Below are positions 8,349-14,021 of a stretch of 35,502 nucleotides of DNA, one piece after another (the first letter of the stretch is position 1; each line of letters starts with the position of its first letter). This DNA is from Oscillospiraceae bacterium (lineage in GTDB: Bacteria > Bacillota > Clostridia > Oscillospirales > Oscillospiraceae). The notes under the pieces are model-generated. The model was not told the origin of the DNA. It made no database searches and saw only the letters and a list, made by a program, of their open reading frames with translations. Both the position numbers and the translations under genes were made by a program. Location of the stretch: the NCBI GenBank assembly GCA_015068245.1, contig SVKU01000023.1, forward strand, positions 1 to 35,502, written 5' to 3'.

Positions 8349-8376
8349 AATCAATTTATTTTTTACTATTATTTAC

Positions 8377-8404
8377 ATTATAATTGAAAGCGTCAATATT
8401 GCAA
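8377..8404 (-). promoter_or_regulatory. Promoter of pckG
   Basis: On the minus strand TTGCAA (8399-8404) and TATAAT (8377-8382) are spaced by 16 bp. The start would be near 8370, giving a leader of 20-40 nt. Confidence 0.6.
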
Positions 8405-8516
8405 GGAAAGTTAATAATTTAACAGTGTATTTTTTACCAAGTTTATCATATGCTGAGCGTAAAACTATGGTCATAGAAAATGAACATTTCAGGATAAATT
8501 CTTCTCTCACCCGTAC

Positions 8517-8546
8517 TTGAAAACAGCACTCATTATATGATATAAT
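8517..8546 (+). promoter_or_regulatory. Promoter of the cyclophilin lipoprotein gene
   Basis: TTGAAA (8517-8522) and TATAAT (8541-8546) are separated by 18 bp, about 55 bp before the start codon. Confidence 0.65.
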
Positions 8547-8601
8547 TGTTCAAAGTACAGGAGCCTGTCTTATTGGCTCGGTCAGCAAAGGAGATATTGA
8601 A

Positions 8602-9225
8602 ATGAACAAAAGATACATCAGGCTTATTGCTGTTATACTTTCGCTTACGATGATCCTCTGCTTTGTCAGCGGATGCGGCAAGACCGATATCAATCCCCGG
8701 GCGACCATAACTATGGCCGACGGTGCCGAAATCGTTGTTATGCTCTATCCCGATAAGGCTCCCAACACTGTTGCCAACTTCATTTCTCTGGCTAACAGCG
8801 GCTTTTACGATGGTCTGACCTTCCATCGCGTTGTTGAAGACTTTATTATCCAGGGCGGTGACCCCAACGGTGACGGTACCGGCGGTCCCGGATACACCAT
8901 TGAGGGTGAATTTCTGAACAACGGCTACAAGAAAAATGACCTGAAGCACACCAGAGGCGTTATTTCCATGGCACGTTTTGGCAGTGAAGATAACTACGAT
9001 TCCGCAGGAAGCCAGTTCTTCATCATGCTGGAAGATAAAGATTATCTTGACGGCGACTATGCTGCTTTTGGTAAGGTTTTCTCCGGAATGGACGTAATCG
9101 AAGAAATTTCCAAGGTTAAAGTCAAGACCGATACGGAAACTCCCAAGGAACCTGTAGTTATTGAGTCTATCAGAGTTGATACCTACGACAAGAACTACGG
9201 CGAACCCAAGACCATTAAGAACTAA
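8602..9225 (+). CDS. Cyclophilin-type peptidyl-prolyl isomerase, lipoprotein
   Basis: The 207-residue protein begins with a type II signal peptide: MNKRYIRLIAVILSLTMILC, then a lipobox VSGC with the lipidated Cys at 25. The mature part is a bacterial cyclophilin with APNTVANFISLANSGFYDGL, the catalytic FHRVVEDFIIQGGDP, the loop GTGGPGYTIEGEF, MARFGSEDNYDSAGSQFFIML and YAAFGKVFSGMDVIEEI. It should catalyse cis-trans isomerisation of X-Pro bonds outside the membrane and help fold secreted proteins. AAAGGAG precedes the ATG. It is a single-gene unit with its own promoter and terminator. Confidence 0.95.
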   Translation: MNKRYIRLIAVILSLTMILCFVSGCGKTDINPRATITMADGAEIVVMLYPDKAPNTVANFISLANSGFYDGLTFHRVVEDFIIQGGDPNGDGTGGPGYTIEGEFLNNGYKKNDLKHTRGVISMARFGSEDNYDSAGSQFFIMLEDKDYLDGDYAAFGKVFSGMDVIEEISKVKVKTDTETPKEPVVIESIRVDTYDKNYGEPKTIKN

Positions 9226-9235
9226 CTCTCAGAGC

Positions 9236-9270
9236 AAAAACAGCACCTGTGAAAACAGGTGCTGTTTTTT
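9236..9270 (+). terminator. Terminator of the cyclophilin gene
   Basis: AAAAACAGCACCTGT pairs with ACAGGTGCTGTTTTT around a GAAA loop, followed by further T residues. Confidence 0.9.
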
Positions 9271-9285
9271 GTTGCACTTGTATTG

Positions 9286-9411
9286 ACTTTTCTACCCCCT
9301 ACAAGGCAAAACGTCTTGTCGTGGGTTATCGTGGTCACGGCACGCCGTGACCCTACCAAATAATATGTTGCGTTGTGCGTGTGAGGCGGCGGGATCAAGC
9401 CCCCGCACTAC
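9286..9411. repeat. Cluster of intergenic palindromic repeats
   Basis: This convergent gap holds CCCCTAC at 9295, GTCACGGC (9334-9341) paired with GCCGTGAC (9344-9351) followed by CCTACC, and a variant of the GGCGGGAGC family at 9386-9411 (GCGGGATCAAGCCCCCGC, then ACTAC). The last copy carries substitutions relative to the other family members. Confidence 0.7.
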
Positions 9412-9426
9412 AAAACAAACAACAAG

Positions 9427-9460
9427 GAAAAAAGACCTCGCTGATAACAGCGAGGTCTTT
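9427..9460 (-). terminator. Terminator of the ABC permease operon
   Basis: AAAGACCTCGCTG pairs with CAGCGAGGTCTTT around ATAA. On the minus strand a run of six or more T follows the stem. Confidence 0.88.
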
Positions 9461-9470
9461 ATAATTGACA

Positions 9471-10364
9471 TTAGCCCTTCAGAGAGCCGATCATCATGCC
9501 CTTTGTGAAGTACTTCAGAATGAAGGGATAGAAGCAGAATACGGGCAGGATGGCGACGACGATGGTGCAGTATTCGATAAGGTCAGCATACTGAGCCAGC
9601 TCGGCGTCGTAGGTCAGAGAAGAGGAGTCGCTCTCAACGAGGATCTCACGAAGGATAACCTGCAGGGGGTACATCTTACGATCGTTCAGATAGATCATAG
9701 CTTCGAAGTAGGCGTTCCACTTCATCAGAACGTACTGCAGAGCAAGAACGGCGACGGTAGCTTTGACCAGAGGAATAACGATCTTGAACAGAATGGTGAA
9801 GTTGCCTGCACCGTCGAGACGGGCAGATTCTTCAAGGCTGGTAGGCATACCCTGGATAGCAGTACGGATAATAACAAGAGACATGACGTTAACTGCATTG
9901 GGGATGATCATAACCAGACGGTTGTTCAGCAGGCCGATCTTCTTGATGACCATGTAGGTGGGGATCATACCACCGTTGAAGAACATGGTGATGGTCAGGA
10001 AGATCATGATGTACTTTTTCAGAACCAGGCCCTTACGGGAAAGGACAAAGCCGCCCATGGTGCACAGGATGGTGGAGAATGCACCGCCGAGTGCGCAGTA
10101 GAAAATGGTGTTGGCATAGCCCATCAGCAGGGAGTCGTTGCCGAAAACCATCTTGTAACCGTAAAGGGTAAGGGGATGAGTTTCGTCAAACAGGGGCTTC
10201 CAGATAAGACCGGAATGCTGAGCCATAAGGGTGGGATCCGAGAAGGAAGCGAATATAACGTGAAGAACGGGCATCAGACATACAAGTGCGAAGCATACGA
10301 GAAATACGTAGTTGAATACTTCGAATACCCGTCTTGCAGGAGTTTTTACAATAAATGATTTCAT
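9471..10364 (-). CDS. Carbohydrate ABC transporter permease (MalG/LplC type)
   Basis: The 297-residue integral membrane protein belongs to the CUT1 binding-protein-dependent permeases, closest in character to the LplC/YtcP group (N-terminus with ARRVFEVFNYVFLVCFALVCLMPVLHVIFASFSDP). About six hydrophobic segments are visible. The EAA loop that docks on the ATPase is EESARLDGAGNFTILFKIVIP near the middle. The gene follows its partner permease after a 20-bp gap with a short leader. CUT1 systems need an extracellular binding protein and an ATPase (often a shared MsmK-like one); neither is present in this window. The sugar is unknown. LplB/LplC-like pairs commonly serve oligosaccharides. Confidence 0.9.
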   Translation of the reverse strand: MKSFIVKTPARRVFEVFNYVFLVCFALVCLMPVLHVIFASFSDPTLMAQHSGLIWKPLFDETHPLTLYGYKMVFGNDSLLMGYANTIFYCALGGAFSTILCTMGGFVLSRKGLVLKKYIMIFLTITMFFNGGMIPTYMVIKKIGLLNNRLVMIIPNAVNVMSLVIIRTAIQGMPTSLEESARLDGAGNFTILFKIVIPLVKATVAVLALQYVLMKWNAYFEAMIYLNDRKMYPLQVILREILVESDSSSLTYDAELAQYADLIEYCTIVVAILPVFCFYPFILKYFTKGMMIGSLKG

Positions 10365-10384
10365 ACCTCAGACCATCCTTTCCA

Positions 10385-11299
10385 TTAAAACAGGCTGGTC
10401 TCGCCGTACTTACGGGCGATACCGTTGGCGATACAGAGCAGGATCAAACCAACGATGGAGTTAAACATACCGACAGCAGAGCTGTAGCCGTAGTTTGCTT
10501 CCTGGAGACCTTTTCTGTAAACGAATGAACCGATAGTATCTGCTGTTTCGTAGATCAGGGGGTTGTACAGAAGGATGATCTTTTCCATGTTGGTGCCGAG
10601 CAGGCCGCCAACACGCTGGATCAGCATAATGGTGATAACGGGCATCAGACCGGGGATGGTAACATGGATAGTCTGTTTCCATCTGCCTGCGCCGTCGATC
10701 AGAGCAGCTTCGTACAGCTCCTGGTCGATACCGGTCAGAGTTGCAAGGAACAGGATGGAGCCGAAGCCAACCTGCTGCCACAAGTCTGAAGCGATCATGA
10801 TGGTACGGAAGTAACCCGATACTGACAACAGGTTCTTGGGGCTGTCGAGGAAGCCGATGGCAACCAGCATATCGGTGATAAGACCGTCGGAAGAAACGAA
10901 GTCGATGATGATACCGCAGATAACAACTGTGGAGATGAAGTTGGGCATATAGCTGATAACCTGCACAGCCTTCTTGAAGTATTCGTTTTCGAGTTCGTTC
11001 AGCAGCAGAGCATAGATGATAGGTGCGGGATAGCCCCACAGCAGACCATAAATACTAAGCAGCAGAGTGTTGCGCATGAGACGCCAGAAGTAATATGTAC
11101 TGAAGAAGTCAATAAAGTGCTTCAGGCCGACCCATTCCGAGAAGAAGACGCCGTTCTTTGGCGAGAATCTCTCGAAGCACATGATGATACCGCCCATGGG
11201 CAGGTAGTTAAAGATAAAGATATAGATGACGATTGGCACGATGAGGGCATACAGGCCCTTGTTCATGCGGAAGTCACGCTTAAAATCAATCCATCGCAT
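10385..11299 (-). CDS. Carbohydrate ABC transporter permease (MalF/LplB type)
   Basis: The 304-residue protein starts MRWIDFKRDFRMNKGLYALI. It shows the LplB/YteP-type first segment YIFIFNYLPMGGIIMCFERFSP, then WVGLKHFIDFF and RLMRNTLLLSIYGLLWGYPAPI. The EAA loop is YEAALIDGAGRWKQTIHVTIP. It should form the heterodimeric channel with the downstream permease. I chose the ATG at 11299 because AAGGAG lies about seven bases upstream and the N-terminus then fits the family; an in-frame start at 11371 would add 24 unlike residues. The gene is first in the operon and is preceded by a leader of about 450 nt containing several hairpins. Confidence 0.9.
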   Translation of the reverse strand: MRWIDFKRDFRMNKGLYALIVPIVIYIFIFNYLPMGGIIMCFERFSPKNGVFFSEWVGLKHFIDFFSTYYFWRLMRNTLLLSIYGLLWGYPAPIIYALLLNELENEYFKKAVQVISYMPNFISTVVICGIIIDFVSSDGLITDMLVAIGFLDSPKNLLSVSGYFRTIMIASDLWQQVGFGSILFLATLTGIDQELYEAALIDGAGRWKQTIHVTIPGLMPVITIMLIQRVGGLLGTNMEKIILLYNPLIYETADTIGSFVYRKGLQEANYGYSSAVGMFNSIVGLILLCIANGIARKYGETSLF

Positions 11300-11487
11300 G
11301 CCGATTCTCCTTTTCAAACATAACTTGGTGTTGCATCCATACATTTCCCACGTTCTCAAAAGCCACGGCATTGACCGGACTCCACGAGAAAAAAGAATGC
11401 TCTTACGATGTGGTTAATACCACTGGGCAATACTGCCCGGATTTGTAAACAAAACCAATTCAGTATTTAACAAGCAAACAGTTGATG

Positions 11488-11559
11488 CGTAACGAAGCCA
11501 TTCGCTGCATTTGTGATGCAGCGTTGCGCTGCATTAGACATAAACCTGCTTCCGTTACG
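11488..11559. repeat. Nested palindromic element in the ABC leader
   Basis: CGTAACGAAGC (11488-11498) pairs with GCTTCCGTTACG (11548-11559) with a single bulge. Inside it TGCAGCG (11517-11523) and CGCTGCA (11527-11533) form a second stem, with another TTCGCTGCAT copy nearby at 11501. It resembles the TTCGCTGC/GCAGCGAA element at 33335-33353, so it may be an inserted repeat rather than part of the regulatory design. Confidence 0.5.
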
Positions 11560-11697
11560 TAAGGGGCATTCTCTCCTTTCCGTTGTAAGAATACAAAGTG
11601 TGTGTTATAATCAACACAAATCTGCATCGCCGGTCAGTAAACGCGGAAGGTGATTGGATGACACGAATGCGTCTTTTCCGACTCGGACGGCACATTC

Positions 11698-11752
11698 AGC
11701 AAACCTTTCTCAGGGGTTTGCTCAGCCGGCAAACCGATCTCACTGGTCTGCC
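11698..11752 (-). promoter_or_regulatory. Tandem near-identical hairpins at the 5' end of the ABC operon mRNA
   Basis: In RNA sense the first hairpin has arms GGCAGACC/GGTTTGCC (11752-11728) and the second AGCAAACC/GGTTTGCT (11722-11698), five bases apart. Both loops are nine bases and share TGAGA. Because the arms are nearly interchangeable, alternative pairing between the two units is possible. The first hairpin begins within a base or two of the predicted transcription start. Confidence 0.5.
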
Positions 11753-11759
11753 TTAGATG

Positions 11760-11787
11760 ATTATAACATACTTTAGTCATTTTACAA
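11760..11787 (-). promoter_or_regulatory. Promoter of the ABC permease operon
   Basis: On the minus strand TTGTAA (11782-11787) and TATAAT (11760-11765) are separated by 16 bp. The predicted start is near 11753. Confidence 0.6.
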
Positions 11788-11789
11788 GT

Positions 11790-12129
11790 AATTTCTTATA
11801 AATTTTTGCTATTTTTTTGTACAATAGTGTGGGATTCATGGAATACTGCACAATTTAATTGTTTATTCTGTATATTTTGAGCGTATACATTTTTGATTCG
11901 AAACATATATGTCGATTTTTTAACAATATTTTTCCGTCATTTTGCATAAATCCAGCACATTTTGCAACTTTTCAAGTCGTTTTGTCAGCTTTTGTTCGAT
12001 ACCTAATCATCATTATATTTCGTCTATTGCATAAAATCACCAACTTCACCATTTGCACACATTAATTTTTGTGCAATTTCCCTTTTTGAATTTTATGTGA
12101 AGGTTGGTGCTAATATTGCTGATTCTCAT
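11790..12129. other. AT-rich intergenic stretch without a gene
   Basis: I find no credible coding region here on either strand. The only notable pattern is a direct repeat CATTTTGCA at 11938-11946 and 11958-11966, exactly 20 bp apart, with looser copies (CATTTGCA at 12049, TATTGCAT at 12026). It lies 150-270 bp upstream of the ABC operon promoter, where an AraC-type activator site could be, but that is speculative. Confidence 0.4.
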
Positions 12130-12161
12130 AAAAAATGGGCTGCCGCATAAGCGACAGCCCA
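12130..12161 (-). terminator. Terminator of the tannase-family gene
   Basis: TGGGCTG (12136-12142) pairs with CAGCCCA (12155-12161), followed on the minus strand by six T residues. Confidence 0.85.
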
Positions 12162-12168
12162 TAAATTT

Positions 12169-13707
12169 TTAGTCACATATACCCTTTATCCAAATCATGA
12201 AGCCTTCGGTATCGTCATCGGCACAGTGGCCGCCGTCCCAGATAAGACGGGCACTGACATTCTTGCCGATATTGGAAACAGCGGTGGCCATATTGGTGAT
12301 GATAGGCAAAGAGGTATCCTTATCGCAGGCACCGTGGCGGATCCACCAGTTGGGAGCACAGCCGGGGTTGTTGCTGCGGATGTAGTACATGGGGTTCATC
12401 ATGTTGATGATGACCTTCAGATCGTCAGACAGCTCAGTAGCAGTCTCATTGGGATCGTTGCGGAGGCTGAACTCGGTGAAATGTCGGGAGTTTTCGGTGG
12501 CAGTACCGAACAGAGTGGGTTCTGCCATAGCTTTGTTGAAGTCGTCGAATGCAGGCAGTCCCTTCAAACGTCCGCAATGTTCGACAAAGGCTTCCCAGGT
12601 GAAGCATGCGGACTCGCCGTCGAAGGTAAACCAGGGATGTTCCGCAAGATACTTGTCCTGCTGCTCCTTGGTAGATTCGAAGAATGCCTTGTTCGCTGCG
12701 GGAATGAGGAACTTTTTCAGGATATAGTCAGCTGCGTTTGCAGAGGTAACGGGGCCGTATCCGTCAATACCTTCCAGAGCCAGCTCGTCCTGATATTTCA
12801 GGTACAGGTCTGCCAGTTGACCGGACAGTTCCTGATCCACCATGCCTGCAGGAACGAAGCCCATGGGGCCGCCTTCATTGCCGGAAGCGGGGATCTTGCC
12901 GTATTCCCATTCATAGGAAGCGTCGGCATGTTCAAGGTCGGTGATGGCGCTGTAGGAAGCAGTGCCGCAGATATCGTCACGTTCATCGGCTGCGCCGATG
13001 GCTTCGAGGTAAGGCGCGTACAGGTCGCTGTTGCCGGATGCCGCCAGCAGAACGGACAAAGCGGCACCACCGCTGCCACCGGTGGAGAAAATCTTTTCGG
13101 GGTCTCCGGGCATAACACCCTTGTTATGTCTCAGGTAACGTACAGCAGCCTTCAGGTCTACCATGCCAGCGGGAGCCTTGCCGTAATATTTACCGTTGGC
13201 ACCACGGGGATCTCCTTCGGGCCACTCGTTGTCGCGGCCACGGCAGCCGGGCTGAACGACCACAAAACCGTAAGCCAGAGCAAGCGCCTTGTTGTCTCCT
13301 ACGCCGGCGTCACCGCCAAGGCCTAAATATCCGCCGCCATTGGCTTTGTTGGCACCTCCGGGAGGGCCTCCGGGTCCGCCGGGGAAGCCACCGGGACCTC
13401 CCGGAGGGCCACCGGGACCACCGGGGAAGCCACCGGGGAAGCCGTCACCGCCCCTGTTGCGGGAGGACATGTAGCCACCCACTGCAATAACGAAGAAAAT
13501 GGGAGCGTTGGAAGCATCATAGGGCTGACCGTTGATTGCCACCGGTACCCAAACGTCCAAGCTCTGATAGTCGGCATCGACAGGATTTGCAACGTACTGC
13601 AGGTGTTCATACTTGCGGTAATCCACCTTTACGGGGCCGTTTTTAGTCATGGCTTCGGAGACATCCATTGTATAGTTATCTACCGGGAAACGAAGAATAT
13701 CGCTCAT
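12169..13707 (-). CDS. Tannase-family alpha/beta hydrolase with collagen-like insertion
   Basis: The 512-residue protein has the tannase/feruloyl-esterase type alpha/beta hydrolase fold. The nucleophile elbow is STGGSGGAAL with Ser212. The C-terminal part carries IRHGACDKDTSL, with the likely acid at Asp462 or Asp464, and LIWDGGHCADDD with likely catalytic His494, in the arrangement of subtype B bacterial tannases. Residues 88-118 form an unusual Gly/Pro run built from FPGGPGG/PPGG units, placed after the strand APIFFVIAVGGYMSSR near the expected oxyanion region. No signal peptide is visible, so it is probably cytoplasmic. AAGGAAG precedes the ATG. Substrates would be aromatic or small carbohydrate esters; which one is unknown. 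It is upstream of the ABC permeases but separated by a terminator and promoter. Confidence 0.8.
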   Translation of the reverse strand: MSDILRFPVDNYTMDVSEAMTKNGPVKVDYRKYEHLQYVANPVDADYQSLDVWVPVAINGQPYDASNAPIFFVIAVGGYMSSRNRGGDGFPGGFPGGPGGPPGGPGGFPGGPGGPPGGANKANGGGYLGLGGDAGVGDNKALALAYGFVVVQPGCRGRDNEWPEGDPRGANGKYYGKAPAGMVDLKAAVRYLRHNKGVMPGDPEKIFSTGGSGGAALSVLLAASGNSDLYAPYLEAIGAADERDDICGTASYSAITDLEHADASYEWEYGKIPASGNEGGPMGFVPAGMVDQELSGQLADLYLKYQDELALEGIDGYGPVTSANAADYILKKFLIPAANKAFFESTKEQQDKYLAEHPWFTFDGESACFTWEAFVEHCGRLKGLPAFDDFNKAMAEPTLFGTATENSRHFTEFSLRNDPNETATELSDDLKVIINMMNPMYYIRSNNPGCAPNWWIRHGACDKDTSLPIITNMATAVSNIGKNVSARLIWDGGHCADDDTEGFMIWIKGICD

Positions 13708-13819
13708 GTTTTGCTTCCTTTCTTTTACAATTATATTGTAATGATTATATCACAGGGAAATTTTTCGACCAATTCTATGTTGCGGGAGACTTATTCCATT
13801 TTGGAAATGCAGTTTCTCT

Positions 13820-13847
13820 TTGTTTTTGTGTTTAGATATGATATTAT
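13820..13847 (+). promoter_or_regulatory. Possible promoter of the radical SAM leader transcript
   Basis: TTGTTT (13820-13825) and TATTAT (13842-13847) are separated by 16 bp. Transcription from about 13854 would include the micro-ORF and the structured leader. It is moderately close to consensus only. Confidence 0.4.
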
Positions 13848-13881
13848 TCAATCAGATTCATTTGAAAGAAGGCAGGCTTTT

Positions 13882-13938
13882 ATGTTTGGTATAATGAAAA
13901 TGCCGTCTCACATGCGCAACTCGCTCTATGCAAAATAA
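13882..13938 (+). CDS. Possible 18-residue leader peptide
   Basis: The frame encodes MFGIMKMPSHMRNSLYAK and is preceded by GAAGG and CAGG about eight to twelve bases upstream. Its last codons form the 5' arm of the 11-bp stem at 13922-13961, so ribosomes on it would open that stem. That placement fits a translational attenuation peptide. A precursor peptide for the radical SAM enzyme downstream is another reading, but it has no Cys or repeated motif to support it. It may also be chance. Confidence 0.3.
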   Translation: MFGIMKMPSHMRNSLYAK

Positions 13939-13981
13939 GTTTGGCGACGATGCATAGAGCGGCTAATTAAGTCGCCGACTT
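13922..13981 (+). promoter_or_regulatory. Leader stem with possible H-type pseudoknot
   Basis: CGCTCTATGCA (13922-13932) pairs perfectly with TGCATAGAGCG (13951-13961). Within that loop GGCGAC (13943-13948) is complementary to GTCGCC (13971-13976) downstream of the stem, giving an H-type pseudoknot with loops of 10, 2 and 9 nt. The same 3' strand can instead form a local hairpin AAGTC-GCC-GACTT (13969-13981). Two competing folds are thus visible just ahead of the start-codon hairpin. Confidence 0.5.
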
Positions 13982-14021
13982 GTTTTGCTTACTGAAATCT
14001 TACTATAAAGGAGCAAAACAA
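13980..14021 (+). promoter_or_regulatory. Hairpin sequestering the radical SAM start
   Basis: TTGTTTTGCT (13980-13989) is perfectly complementary to AGCAAAACAA (14012-14021). The 3' arm holds the last bases of the Shine-Dalgarno sequence (AAGGAG) and ends on the A of the ATG at 14021. Formed in the mRNA it would hinder initiation. Its 5' arm shares bases 13980-13981 with the AAGTC-GCC-GACTT hairpin, so the two cannot both form completely. Confidence 0.55.

Larger units (their letters stand above)
11300..11759 (-). promoter_or_regulatory. Long structured 5' leader of the ABC permease operon
   Basis: About 454 nt separate the predicted transcription start (near 11753) from the first start codon, with no convincing gene. 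It contains tandem hairpins at 11698-11752, a large nested stem at 11488-11559, and small hairpins GGGCAATACTGCCC (11425-11438) and GTGGT/ACCAC around 11410-11423, followed on the minus strand by a T-run near 11393. A GGAG-preceded ATG near 11570 opens a frame of only four codons. The length and structure suggest post-transcriptional control. I recognise no known riboswitch or T-box in it. Confidence 0.45.

Noticed and set aside
6606-8387. A 593-codon open frame antisense to pckG
   Set aside because: It mirrors pckG codon for codon, has no family-like sequence or ribosome site, and results from the strong codon bias of pckG.
9465-10358. A 297-codon open frame antisense to the MalG-type permease
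   Set aside because: It has the polar, Asp/His-rich composition expected of the complement of membrane-segment codons; shadow of a real gene.
11583-11611. Plus-strand promoter-like pair TTGTAA-N17-TATAAT
   Set aside because: No plus-strand gene follows and it lies inside the minus-strand leader; possible small RNA, but without further support.
11300-11750. T-box or known riboswitch in the ABC leader
   Set aside because: The T-box sequence (GGTGGNACCGCG) and signatures of purine, TPP, lysine or glycine aptamers were not found.
11859-12065. A 68-codon frame in the AT-rich gap upstream of the ABC operon
   Set aside because: The hydrophobic sequence is what AT-rich DNA yields by chance; there is no Shine-Dalgarno site or family resemblance.
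12226-13326. A 366-codon open frame antisense to the tannase-family gene
   Set aside because: There is no motif or ribosome site, and it is fully covered by a gene with catalytic motifs.
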